DNA of 64,000 nt from Symsagittifera roscoffensis (Eukaryota; Xenacoelomorpha; Acoela; Convolutidae). The stretch lies in assembly GCF_963678635.1 (NCBI RefSeq), contig NC_087065.1, forward strand, positions 47,248,381 to 47,312,380, read 5' to 3'. Of this stretch, positions 21,721 to 32,470 are shown piece after piece; the stretch's first letter is position 1; each line of letters starts with the position of its first letter. The notes below the pieces were generated by a model that saw only the letters and a program-made list of their open reading frames with translations, searched no databases and was not told the origin of the DNA. The position numbers and the translations under genes were made by a program.

Positions 21721-22332
21721 AGCAGGAGTTGGTGAGAAGGAGATCGAACAAAAGGTGAAGCTCGAATTGGAAAGTGAGAAACTACAGGAGAAGCTGAATG
21801 CCTTCGAGGCATCAGAAGTCGATGAAACGAAAGCACCAAGTAGTTTGAGCATGAAACTAAATGTGATCTCTGGGCAGACGTTCGGAATGGTGCCACAAGG
21901 AAGCAGACTACAGTAAATATTTTCAGTTGCTGGACATCGGGTGATCAGGAACCTAAGTGAACCCTCAGAGTTCACTATGATGCATTTAGATACATATGCA
22001 GATTATCTGACACAGGTAGAGCCACGCACTGAGTCAAGAACTGTGCGAGCGTTGTTGACAACGGGTGGCCCCGTACAAAGAAACTCCACGGGCGCAACGT
22101 GGAAGTCTATGGACCGTATCAGGTGATGTTGAACGTTGACGGGATAAGTATCTACACTAGGGTCTACGTCACAACAGATAGTGACCAGATGGGGCAGATC
22201 TATTTGGGTCAGGAAGAACTTAAGGTCCGAAGAATCGGCCATGATGCCATGATGGAGCAAGATGCAGTGCACATAGAGTATGAGGCAGATGTGAAAGCAC
22301 ATCTGCTAGACACCAATGGGAAGTAAAATGGA
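21721..22332 (+). pseudogene. Gag-Pol linker and first retropepsin-like module
   Basis: The reading frame switches twice. At 21941-22126 RTVRALLTTGGPV resembles a retropepsin active-site loop in which the catalytic Asp is replaced by Thr. It is followed (22099-22326) by VMLNVDGISIYTRVYV and QIYLGQEEL, which fit the flap and ILG-like strands of the fold. A second, better protease module follows directly. I infer an ancestral protease duplication; this module is catalytically dead as written. A coiled, charged linker (21721-21850) precedes it. Confidence 0.5.
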
Positions 22333-22764
22333 GTAAAAGGACTACTGGATACAGAAGCAGTGGTAAGCGTGATGCCAATGAAGACTTGGGAAAGAATGGG
22401 CTTCACGAGGGGAGATCTAATTCCAACTAATCTCAAATTGGCGGCCGCCAACCGCAGAGCAATCTACGTGGCCGGAAGGACACCAATAACGGTCCTTCAC
22501 ATGGGAGGACGCGATCTTTGGAGGATCTTCCTGGTGGTTGAGAACTTAGACGACTCAGACCATTTCACCTTGGGCCGTGATGTCATCTGGAATTTCGACG
22601 TGATGATTGAGTTGAACAACGGCCTAATGAGGATTAGAAACCCGGACCAAAAGCATGTTAAGAGGCCAATTAATAGAATAATAACAGATGAAAACAAGGT
22701 GCCAATTTTTTTTAGATATAAAGGTAAAGCTACAGCCGAGACAAGCTGTAAAAGCAATTTTTAG
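22333..22764 (+). pseudogene. pol: Retropepsin-like aspartic protease (pol), copy 1
   Basis: This would be the enzyme that matures Gag-Pol. The active-site loop reads GLLDTEAVVS (Asp codon 22348-22350); the usual DTG/DSG Gly is Glu, which should kill activity. Downstream, AGRTPITVLHMGGRDLWRIF and FTLGRDVIWNFDV (ILGRD-like) complete the fold. The 3.9-kb tandem duplication begins inside this domain at 22374, so only this copy retains the active-site loop. Confidence 0.75.
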
Positions 22765-22837
22765 GATGAGAAATTTAAATTCGTTAAGTGATAGTAAATA
22801 AGTTTGTCTAGTACCCAAACCAAATAGTCAAAGCTCG

Positions 22838-23400
22838 GTGATTTTAGGCCGGACCTTTTCAGTAACACGAAACGGGCTGTGTGCCAGTGTGTTGTTGAAC
22901 ACACTGGGCACCACGGTTTCGATCCAGCGTGGAAAGAAACTTGGTTACAATTTGCCGATGAAGACCGACTATGAGGAGACACAAAACTTGAAGAGATATA
23001 ACGTGAAAGCCTGCCCGAATCAAGCTGATAAATATAAAATTAAAAAAAAATTGATGAATTTAAATCTATTAATGAACTGTTTTAATTAAAATTTGAAACG
23101 GATGACGGCTTGTTGAGCTGCTCGAATTTTCTGGAACGCCCCCTTGTCATACGAACTAGAATCAGACAAACCGGTTTTGCCGGAGATAGAACACTTGAGA
23201 GGGAAAATAGGTGGGGGATCTAGAATCATTAAGGGCGGTTTTAAATCGGAACGCGGACGGATTTTCAAAACATAAGGCGGATATCGGTTGTTGCAACTTC
23301 GTCGAACACGAAATATGATTTGAGGAAGGCGCTATTCCCCATAGCGAAGGCGCAAGGCGAATGACGCCTCATAAATCGAAGCGTGCCGAGCGGAAATAGA
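22838..23400 (+). pseudogene. pol: Protease to reverse transcriptase linker, copy 1
   Basis: An open stretch to 23089 (VILGRTFSVTRNG, then VSIQRGKKLGY) fits the connector between protease and reverse transcriptase in gypsy Pol. After 23090 the frame is broken, but a remnant of the pre-RT segment continues to 23400. It has no catalytic role by itself. Confidence 0.6.
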
Positions 23401-24104
23401 AATGTTGCCCAAATACGACGTGACAGAACCCTCGAAATTGTCTTGGGCTTGCGGGCTAGTCATGGCCAAGAAGAAGGGGCGACAGCTTAGGTTCTGTTGC
23501 GACTCTCGTTACCTGAATGCAGTGACAATAAAAGATGCGTACCCGATACCGCGAATAGACGAGAGCCTCTCGAAACTTGGCCCCTCGAAAGTTCTTCACC
23601 ACATTGGACTTGAGTTCTGCCTTCTGGCAGGTCCCTCTGCGGAAGAAGGACAGAGAAAATACCGGCTTCGCATGTGAATTGGGTTTGTACTAGTGGAAGA
23701 GGATGCCCTTTGGTTTGTGCAACGCCACGGCGACTTTTCAAAGACTGATGGCTTAGGCTTTGACAAGAGTAACGAAGAAGTACGGGAACCTTGTGTTGTG
23801 TTACGTGTATGACGTGTTCATAGCAACACCCACTTAGGAAGACCACATTGATAGGCTCGATGAAGTTTTTGGTTGCCTGAAATGAGCAGGTTTGAAATGC
23901 AAACCATCGAAATATGAAATCCTCAAGGATTCAATCAAGTATCTGGGAAGAATGGTGGACAGGCATGGCGTAAGGACGGACCCGGAAGCAGTGGAGGCTG
24001 TGTTGACATTGAAGGCTCCGAGAACGGACACACAACTCATGAGCTTCCTAGGGTTTGCTAATTTTTACCGTGGGTTCATAAAAGGATACGCAGACAAGCT
24101 GTAA
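23401..24104 (+). pseudogene. pol: Gypsy-type reverse transcriptase, copy 1
   Basis: This would make DNA from the element RNA. Visible blocks are SWACGLVMAKKKGRQLRFCC, DSRYLNAVTIKDAYPIPRID, MPFGLCNATATFQRLM in a shifted frame (near 23700-23755), the catalytic box at 23802-23813, and LKCKPSKYEILKD to FLGFANFYRGFIKGY (23890-24090). The catalytic box reads YVYD where the family has YVDD, so one metal-binding Asp is lost. Further lesions are a frameshift near 23615 and stops near 23755, 23836 and 23882. The enzyme is dead. Confidence 0.85.
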
Positions 24105-24708
24105 CCCATGCAGAAACTGATGCGCAACAAAGGAAAGAAGTTCGAATGGAACCAAGAAACTCAAGCTGCCTTCGAGAACATAGAGCGGTAACTGTGCGAA
24201 GCGCCAGTGTAGGCACGCCTACAGAGAAGGGCATGTATGTTCTTGACACAGATGCATCAGTAGTAGCCATCTCAGGAACACTGTATCAGGAGCAGGAGTG
24301 GAATGGGGGAACAGTTCTCCGTCCCATTGCATATGACAGTAAAGTGTTGAGTGACACTGAAATGAAATATGGTGCATCAAAGGCGAAATGTTTCCAGTGG
24401 TCACATTCGTTGAGAAGTACCGCGCATATTAAGGGAGCGCTCCCTTTAAGCTACGCGTGGACAATTGAGCGTTATCCTGGTTGAAGACGTACTCGATGGA
24501 CCAGAGCTATATTGGTCGGTGGATAGTCAGGTTAGACGGCTACCACATGATAAACAAGCACAGGATGGGCGACAAAAACCAGAATGCTGACAGTTTCAGC
24601 AAGAAGACTCTATTTTATGAAAAACTAGAACAGAAACAAGCCAATCAGGCGGAAATCAAGGAAGGGTTCTCGTTTCTGAACAAAAAACTCAAGAGGCGCT
24701 TCTCTTGA
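24105..24708 (+). pseudogene. pol: RNase H, copy 1
   Basis: This module degrades RNA in RNA:DNA hybrids. It begins with YVLDTDASVVAISGTLYQEQ (catalytic Asp near 24250), then RPIAYDSKVLSDTEMKYGA. A one-base shift near 24390 removes the catalytic Glu region from frame. The last block, HRMGDKNQNADSFSKKT (24555-24610), retains the family's late N/D-A-D-S motif. Stops occur near 24102, 24189 and 24481. Confidence 0.8.
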
Positions 24709-25969
24709 CGAGATGGTTTGACAAATCCGGACATCCAATTCCGGGACAATCCAAGTTAACAGTGGAAAGGCAGCGGAAATAAAGATCATATCAAAGAAGG
24801 ACCCGGTGCCTTTGGATCTGTTGCTACGTTCGAACCTGGTCCAACGGGAACTCTCTCGTATGAACATAAACAGCCTCTCATTGCTGGATAAAACAATGCA
24901 GGTCACTCCGCAAGTGATGCGGATGCTGGGTGAATTGTTGAGTGAAGTGACTAGAGATGACCCCGAGTGGGCAGCAGCCATGGCATCGCTAACAGTCAGT
25001 GAGAAAATAAAGATTCAGTCATCAAGACGTCAACACAAGGAAAATGAAAGGGATTGTAGGACAATAGTTCAGCAACTAGTATCCTCGATAACCCAAAGCT
25101 TCTTGACAAGTACATCATACAAACGAAAAGAATAGGTGAAAGGGACACAAAGGAAAACCGTCACCTTTGAGGATCAGGATCAAAAAGGCAAAGAAATTGA
25201 ATAAAACCTGGGGAAAGAAAGTTTGTCCGGGGAGAAGGACGTTTATGGGATCAGGCAAGTTAATCAACAAGACCCGGGACAAGAAAGTTTGTCCGGGGAG
25301 TCAGGTGTAGAGGAACATGTTCAAGGTGAGAAACAAGACCTAGAGGACAGAATTTTGTCCGGGGAGTTCATGTGGATGAGCAGAGCGCATAAAACTGACC
25401 CCGAGGAGGAAACGTGCCCCATGGCAGACTCTTCCAATGATGACAATTCAAGGAGTTCAGGAATTGACACCTACTCATACAGGAGCTCGAGCACGGGATC
25501 GGAACTGTCAGAGCTAGCGATTCACACGTTATTAGTCGAGACTCGAACCAGAGACCTGGACAGAGAGGTATATCAAGACCCTGACAGTGATTGTTACCTG
25601 GTACCCAAGGAAATAGTCTTTGACAACGCAGCGGATGATCTAGAAACAATAGCGGTATCGAAACGATCGATGAGTTGATTTCCGCAGAAAGAAGTAACCA
25701 GGACTGATCTTCAACCCTTCAGACAAGAGACAGAGCCGTTGGCGATGATTTGGTGCGTGAAGATGGAAGATGACACGCATCAGTCCAATGAAATGAGGAG
25801 TCAATTGAGGTCATGAAGACGTACTTGAAGGCGTGATACAGACTCTCGGACCTATTAAGAGCGCAAAGAAATGACCGTATGATGAGTACATGAAAAAGTG
25901 GATCGAAAATGGAACACCAGACAAAGGTGACTGCAGGAAGACAGTTACTGTATTCTGAGACAGTATTTT
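24709..25969 (+). pseudogene. pol: Long acidic spacer between RNase H and integrase, copy 1
   Basis: About 400 codons separate RNase H from the integrase zinc finger. A helical, charged section (24806-25135) is followed by repeated LSGE motifs (SLSGE near 25224 and 25286, ILSGE near 25353), then an acidic Ser-rich run (near 25400-25500) and a conserved TLLVETRTRDLDREVYQD segment. I recognise no fold. The two pol copies match here, but that only reflects the recent duplication. Confidence 0.6.
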
Positions 25970-26293
25970 ATGCACAAAGAGGGAAGTCTTTATCTGAACA
26001 GGGATGGGATCGTGGCTTGTAGGAGAAAAGAAGAAGACAAAATCCTGTACAAAAATAACACGATAGTGTTGCCGCAGCTCTATGAGACAGAACATTTATT
26101 CAGGTCGCATGATCAGATAAGCAATCGGGGAATTGACAAAGTAAACCAGAGAATTCTGAAGCGCTTTGAGTGGCTTGGGATGAAGAAGGCATGCGAGATT
26201 CGTGTAACAGCATGTCTGTCACGCCAACAGGTCATGGATCTAAGGAAATTGCGATTTCCTTTTCAGTCGATCGAGTCGTCTGAATTCAACGAG
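25970..26293 (+). pseudogene. pol: Integrase N-terminal zinc domain, truncated by tandem duplication
   Basis: The HHCC domain is recognisable (LPQLYETEHLFRSHDQ to KRFEWLGMKKACE). The second His reads Asn (SHDQISN) and the second Cys of the CX2C pair reads Arg (CLSR), so zinc binding is doubtful. The frame is cut at 26294 by the restart of protease sequence; no catalytic core follows in this copy. Confidence 0.8.
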
Positions 26294-26684
26294 GCCAATG
26301 AAGACTTGGGAAAGAATGGGCTTCACGAGGGGAGATCTAATTCTAACGAATCTCAAATTGGCGGCCGCCAACCGCAGAGCAATCTACGTGGCCGGAAGGA
26401 CACCAATAACGGTCCTTCACATGGGAGGACGCGATCTTTGGAGGATCTTCCTGGTGGTTGAGAACTTAGACGACTCAGACCATTTCACCTTGGGCCGTGA
26501 TGTCATCTGGAATTTCGACGTGATGATTGACTTGAACAACGGCCTAATGAGGATTAGAAACCCGGACCAAAAGCATGTTAAGAGGCCAATTAATAGAATA
26601 ATAACAGATGAAAACAAGGTGCCAATTTTTTTTAGATATAAAGGTAAAGCTACAGCCGAGACAAGCTGTAAAAGCAATTTTTAG
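26294..26684 (+). pseudogene. pol: Protease fragment, copy 2 (active-site loop missing)
   Basis: It begins at the MKTWERMGF block because the duplication started inside the protease. Flap and FTLGRD strands are present, but the DTE loop is absent. It is nearly identical to copy 1. Confidence 0.8.
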
Positions 26685-27319
26685 GATGAGAAATTTAAAT
26701 TCGTTAAGTGATAGTAAACAAATTTGTCTAGTACCCAAACCAAATAGTCAAAGCTCGGTGATTTTAGGCCGGACTTTTTCAGTAACACGAAACGGGCTGT
26801 GTGCCAGTGTGTTGTTGAACACACTGGGCACCACGGTTTCGATCCAGCGTGGAAAGAAACTTGGTTACAATTTGCCGATGAAGACCGACTATGAGGAGAC
26901 ACAAAACTTGAAGAGATATAACGTAAAAGCCTGCCCGAATCAAGCTGATAAATATAAAATTAAAAAAAAATTGATGAATTTAAATCTATTAATGAACTGT
27001 TTTAATTAAAATTTGAAACGGATGACGGCTTGTTGAGCTGCTCGAATTTTCTGGAACGCCCCCTTGTCATACGAACTAGAATCAGACAAACCGGTTTTGC
27101 CGGAGATAGAACACTTGAGAGGGAAAATAGGTGGGGGATCTAGAATCATTAAGGGCGGTTTTAAATCGGAACGCGGACGGATTTTCAAAACATAAGGCGG
27201 ATATCGGTTGTTGCAACTTCGTCGAACACGAAATATGATTTGAGGAAGGCGCTATTCCTCATAGCGAAGGCGCAAGGCGAATGACGCCTCATAAATCGAA
27301 GCGTGCCGAGCGGAAATAG

Positions 27320-28023
27320 AAATGTTGCCCAAATACGACGTGACAGAACCCTCGAAATTGTCTTGGGCTTGCGGGCTAGTCATGGCCAAGAAGAAGGGGC
27401 GACAGCTTAGGTTCTGTTGCGACTCTCGTTACCTGAATGCAGTGACAATAAAAGATGCGTAACGATACCGCGAATAGACGAGAGCCTCTCGAAACTTGGC
27501 CCCTCGAAAGTTCTTCACCACATTGGACTTGAGTTCTGCCTTCTGGCAGGTCCCTCTGCGGAAGAAGGACAGAGAAAATACCGGCTTCGCATGTGAATTG
27601 GGTTTGTACTAGTGGAAGAGGATGCCCTTTGGTTTGTGCAACGCCACGGCGACTTTTCAAAGACTGATGGCTTAGGCTTTGACAAGAGTAACGAAGAAGT
27701 ACGGGAACCTTGTGTTGTGTTACGTGTATGACGTGTTCATAGCAACACCCACTTAGGAAGACCACATTGATAGGCTCGATGAAGTTTTTGGTTGCCTGAA
27801 ATGAGCAGGTTTGAAATGCAAACCATCGAAATATGAAATCCTCAAGGATTCAATCAAGTATCTGGGAAGAATGGTGGACAGGCATGGCGTAAGGCCGGAC
27901 CCGGAAGCAGTGGAGGCTGTGTTGACATTGAAGGCTCCGAGAACGGACACACAACTCATGAGCTTCCTAGGGTTTGCTAATTTTTACCGTGGGTTCATAA
28001 AAGGATACGCAGACAAGCTGTAA
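27320..28023 (+). pseudogene. pol: Gypsy-type reverse transcriptase, copy 2
   Basis: This has the same modules and lesions as copy 1, including YVYD at 27721-27732. An extra lesion at 27461 (one base lost and one changed) creates a TAA in the KDAYPIPRID motif. It is dead, and more damaged than copy 1. Confidence 0.85.
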
Positions 28024-28627
28024 CCCATGCAGAAACTGATGCGCAACAAAGGAAAGAAGTTCGAATGGAACCAAGAAACTCAAGCTGCCTTCGAGAACAT
28101 AGAGCGGTAACTGTGCGAAGCGCCAGTGTAGGCACGCCTACAGAGAAGGGCATGTATTTTCTTGACACAGATGCATCAGTAGTAGCCATCTCAGGAACAC
28201 TGTATCAGGAGCAGGAGTGGAATGGGGGAACAGTTCTCCGTCCCATTGCATATGACAGTAAAGTGTTGAGTGACACTGAAATGAAATATGGCGCATCAAA
28301 GGCGAAATGTTTCCAGTGGTCACATTCGTTGAGAAGTACCGCGCATATTAAGGGAGCGCTCCCTTTAAGCTACGCGTGGACAATTGAGCGTTATCCTGGT
28401 TGAAGACGTACTCGATGGACCAGAGCTATATTGGTCGGTGGATAGTCAGGTTAGACGGCTACCACATGATAAACAAGCACAGGATGGGCGACAAAAACCA
28501 GAATGCTGACAGTTTCAGCAAGAAGACTCTATTTTATGAAAAACTAGAACAGAAACAAGCCAATCAGGCGGAAATCAAGGAAGGGTTCTCGTTTCTGAAC
28601 AAAAAACTCAAGAGGCGCTTCTCTTGA
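28024..28627 (+). pseudogene. pol: RNase H, copy 2
   Basis: This is the counterpart of 24105-24708 with the same frameshift and stops. YFLDTDASVVAIS is readable, with one residue changed from copy 1. Confidence 0.8.
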
Positions 28628-29869
28628 CGAGATGGTTTGACAAATCCGGACATCCAATTCCGGGACAATCCAAGTTAACAGTGGAAAGGCAGCGGAAATA
28701 AAGATCATATCAAAGAAGGACCCGGTGCCTTTGGATCTGTTGCTACGTTCGAACATGGTCCAACGGGAACTCTCTCGTATGAACATAAACATCCTCTCAT
28801 TTCTGGATAAAACAATGCAGGTCACTCCGCAAGTGATGCGGATGCTGGGTGAATTGTTGAGTGAAGTGACTAGAGATGACCCCGAGTGGGCAGCAGCCAT
28901 GGCATCGCTAACAGTCAGTGAGAAAATAAAGATTCAGTCATCAAGACGTCAACACAAGGAAAATGAAAGGGATTGTAGGACAATAGTTCAGCAACTAGTA
29001 TCCTCGATAACCCAAAGCTTCTTGACAAGTACATCATACAAACGAAAAGAATAGGTGAAAGGGACACAAAGGAAAACCGTCACCTTTGAGGATCAGGATC
29101 AAAAAGGCAAAGAAATTGAATAAAACCTGGGGAAAGAAAGTTTGTCCGGGGAGAAGGACGTTTATGGGATCAGGCAAGTTAATCAACAAGACCCGGGACA
29201 AGAAAGTTTTTCCGGGGAGTTCAAGGTGAGAAACAAGACCTAGAGGACAGAATTTTGTCCGGGGAGTTCATGTGGATGAGCAGAGCGCATAAAACTGACC
29301 CCGAGGAGGAAACGTGCCCCATGGCAGACTCTTCCAATGATGACAACTCAAGGAGTTCAGGAATTGACACCTACTCATACAGGAGCTCGAGCACGGGATC
29401 GGAACTGTCAGAGCTAGCGATTCACACGTTATTAGTCGAGACTCGAACCAGAGACCTGGACAGAGAGGTATATCAAGACCCTGACAGTGATTGTTACCTG
29501 GTACCCAAGAAAATAGTCTTTGACAACGCAGCGGATGATCTAGAAACAATAGCGGTATCGAAACGATCGATGAGTTGATTTCCGCAGAAAGAAGCAACCA
29601 GGACTGATCTTCAACCCTTCAGACAAGAGACAGAGCCGTTGGCGATGATTTGGTGCGTGAAGATGGAAGATGACACGCATCAGTCCAATGAAATGAGGAG
29701 TCAATTGAGGTCATGAAGACGTACTTGAAGGCGTGATACAGACTCTCGGACCTACTAAGAGCGCAAAGAAATGACCGTATGATGAGTACATGAAAAAGTG
29801 GATCGAAAATGGAACACCAGACAAAGGTGACTGCAGGAAGACAGTTACTGTATTCTGAGACAGTATTTT
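28628..29869 (+). pseudogene. pol: Acidic RNase H-integrase spacer, copy 2
   Basis: Same organisation as copy 1, but 19 bases are lost near 29217 between LSGE repeats, shifting the frame. The acidic Ser-rich and TLLVETRTRD blocks are intact from 29255. Confidence 0.6.
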
Positions 29870-30763
29870 ATGCACAAAGAGGGAAGTCTTTATCTGAACA
29901 GGGATGGGATCGTGGCTTGTAGGAGAAGAGAAGAAGACAAAATCCTGTGCAAAAATAACACGATAGTGTTGCCGCAGCTCTATGAGACAGAACATTTATT
30001 CAGGTCGCATGATCAGATAAGCAATCGGGGAATTGACAAAGTAAACCAGAGAATTCTGAAGCGCTTTGAGTGGCTTGGGATGAAGAAGGCATGCGAGATT
30101 CGGGTAACAGCATGTCTGTCACGCCAACAAGTCATGGATCTAAGGAAATTGCGATTTCCTTTTCAGTCGATCGAGTCGTCTGAATTCAACGAGGTGCAGA
30201 TTGACCACCCGAAAAGATGTATGACAGACAGTGGCTATAATCAGGTCTTGGTCATGATAGACCACTTCACGAAATATGCAGAGGCCGTGCCCTGCATAAC
30301 TGCCTCAGCAGAAGAGACGTGCGATCATCTAATCAATGCGTGGATAGCGAAACATGGTTGTCCGATGACGTTTCAATGGGATAACGGAACAGCTTTCGTG
30401 GGACAATCTACAAAAGATCTCATGAGACGCTCACAGGTGGCCCAAGCTCACTCCACGACATACCATCCCCAGACGAATGGCTTAGTGGAGAGGCAAAATT
30501 GGACTTTGGTGGCAATAATGAGGTTATATTGTTCCAGGTACATGACCGATTGGGACAGATACCTTCCACAGGTGATGGGAGCTATTAACAGCACGCAACA
30601 CTCCACCACCGGAGTTAGTCCACACATGATTTTAACCGGACTCGAGAAGTCTTTGCCCTTGACTTTCTTTTACCCAGAGTATGAGAGAAAGAAAAGATCG
30701 TCACAGGTCTACGTAAGGGATGTGATTAGAGGAGGCATAGGAAAGGCAGATGAAAAAGTTTGA
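29870..30763 (+). pseudogene. pol: Integrase with intact DDE triad, copy 2
   Basis: This 297-residue open frame would insert element DNA into host chromosomes. The zinc domain (residues 35-90) has the same lost ligands as copy 1. The rve-type core (residues about 105-230) keeps all three acidic residues: Asp112 (VQIDH), Asp171 (FQWDNGTAF) and Glu207 (TNGLVERQN). The second and third are separated by 35 residues, as expected for D,D35E. IDHFTKYAEAVP and HSTTYHPQTNG are strong gypsy-integrase signatures. The frame ends prematurely after ERKKRSSQVYVRD and shifts into the C-terminal domain. It is the least damaged enzyme here, but is stranded without working partners. Confidence 0.9.
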
Positions 30764-31001
30764 TAAAAAAGCAGCTGGTTGGTGCAAAAGCTTACTCGGT
30801 AGGAGACTACGTATGGGTATTTCAAAACGTTATACCACCGAAAGGAACTAAAAAGCTCATAAAGAAATGGAGGGGACCCTTCGTGTTACGGAAGTGCACC
30901 AGAAGTGACCTGTTTACAGACTGAGTACCGGCCGAGCCACTCACTGCGAAAATATTAAGCCACACAACCCATCTACGGAAGACTGGTGTAAACCTGCAGA
31001 C
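30764..31001 (+). pseudogene. pol: Integrase C-terminal GPY/F module
   Basis: In the shifted frame, AYSVGDYVWVFQNVIPPK and KKLIKKWRGPF form the GPY/F-type C-terminal module of gypsy integrases. A further frameshift near 30890 disrupts what follows. Remnants of an NIKPHNPS-like block follow near 30953-30970. Confidence 0.75.
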
Positions 31002-31760
31002 ATGAAAGAGGGCGATTATCTTATGATGGACCCTGCCTGCGAGGTCAATCAAAAGGGCACCAGGGGAAAGAATGATGGAAATGAGGTCGTAGAGGAAGGA
31101 TTAAGTCTACGACTGGACCTGGATCCCAATGAGGTGATTGAAGCAGATGAAGAAACCTTACCCTACGCAGAAGAGGACTGGCAGGCAAGACCCGAACAGA
31201 TGCAGGTCCCCAAGAACTTTTGATAAGGACTCAACAGAGTGACAGGACAAGACTCGCGAAGAAATACAATCTTCACGGAGATGACTTCGTAGTGGACAGA
31301 ACAGATCTGAAGAAGATAGTGGAAGTTGTGGTGGGTCTAGAAGAAATAACTGTGTCACAAGACATCGACATAGTCGACGACCGCGACGAGGAGTGGATCG
31401 ATGACCAGGAAGGCCGAGGTAGAATTCGACGATGAGCAACAGCAATCTTACGAACAATACTTGACAAATCTGCGTGTCTTGGAATGGCTGAACTAAATGA
31501 CATCGGACCCAAAGGAGACCAGTGTCACGATTCAAGATGTAGACCGTGAGAGTATGAAATACATAAAAACCGAAATGGATGATCCTTCCTGGGCTGCCCA
31601 GGAAGGGCAATTACTCATTCCTGCATCCAGCCTCGATTTAATATCCGGTATGCGATCGACGGTGACGTCGATTGATATTTTTGTCCGGTGAGTGGTGGTA
31701 AGACTTACCCACACTGAAAAAATATTGATAAAAGTTAAAAATAGCAAGAGAGACAGGTGA
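31002..31760 (+). pseudogene. pol: Acidic C-terminal tail of Pol
   Basis: Three broken frames carry acidic sequence, EGDYLMMDPACEVN then EADEETLPYAEEDW (31002-31223) and GDDFVVDRTDLKK (31220-31435). They are followed by SVTIQDVDRESMKYIKTEMD (31497-31691). The segment joins the integrase region to the macrodomain without an obvious gene boundary, so I infer one extended polyprotein. The 12.9-kb tandem repeat begins inside it at 31410. The third copy (60256-60590, minus) shares the TIQDVDNENMKYIEN block. Confidence 0.6.
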
Positions 31761-32071
31761 TCTAGAGGCAGAAATACCACCGGTGGCTTCGCGGAATAGA
31801 AGGCGTAGCAGCCTTGCCTCCGGCGGCTTTGCAGATACCAGGAAGGTATTTATGCTTCTTTGTGACGAGGGCGATGGAGAAGCGGCATGTGGACCCAGAA
31901 AACTTGGTCTTGTCCTTGACGAGACTGAGAAACTTGCTTGTGGAGAGGGAGGTAAAGGAACTCTCGCTTCCAGTTTACGACCCGAACCGAGGACGACTGC
32001 ATCCACAGGAGCTATATGCACTGATATACGTAATCTTATCTGATACTAACAAACATGTATACTTACATTAG
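31761..32071 (+). pseudogene. Macrodomain (POA1/TARG1-like), R1, N-terminal half deleted
   Basis: Macrodomains bind ADP-ribose or remove it from proteins or nucleotides. In R1 only the second half remains: GRYLCFFVTRAMEKRHVDPE, LSLTRLRNLLVEREVKELSL and PVYDPNRGRLHPQELYALI. Relative to R2, about 220 bases before the GGVAALP block are replaced by a short junction at 31766. The VTK/R strand, the long L..L helix, the LSLP strand and the DPNRGRL loop parallel the POA1/TARG1 group as I know it. Frames are offset by an indel between 31783 and 31814. Confidence 0.65.
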
Positions 32072-32470
32072 AAATATTATTGAGTATAGGCTGAGTTTAG
32101 GTTACATGCAGGAGGTGTCATACTATGTGTGTTGTGTGTGATATGTTATGTGTTATGTGTTATGTTATCAAGACCCTGGGTACGAAAGGATTAGTGACCA
32201 TGAATAATCGAATGGCGATCTTAGGATTAGATCCAAAGTTTGGACTGTCCATTCTTTGGTCGAAGTCCAAAATTTTAGCAATAAGCTGATTTTAATACAT
32301 TTTAAGATCAAAATTTTTTAATCTGACTGTTATAAATAAATTTTTATACAAAATTAGAGTAATGCTGACAAATGTGATGTTTGTGACCTCTTTTCTAGAT
32401 CTTGATTGATCATTTTATTATTCATCAGATTTCAATTGAGCAAACTGATAATCAAACCGAATCTAACGAA
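32072..32470 (+). other. Intron-like or intergenic gap before ORF3, R1
   Basis: No coding potential is seen. It contains GTGTTGTGTGTGATATGTTATGT-type GT-rich sequence near 32127-32165 and ends with TTTTCTAG at 32392-32399, acceptor-like, before the ORF3 start region. The gap recurs at 45181-45581 (R2) and about 59480-59990 (third copy), which would fit a spliced downstream gene placed like a retroviral env. Confidence 0.45.

Larger units (their letters stand above)
22374..30193 (+). repeat. Two tandem copies of a 3.9-kb pol segment
   Basis: Copy 1 is 22374-26293 (3920 bases) and copy 2 is 26294-30193 (3900 bases). The 20-base difference is explained by a one-base loss near 27463 and a 19-base loss near 29217. 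Copies look about 99% identical. The junction shares a single G, so the event joined mid-integrase to mid-protease without long homology. Dead-enzyme mutations are common to both copies. Confidence 0.95.
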
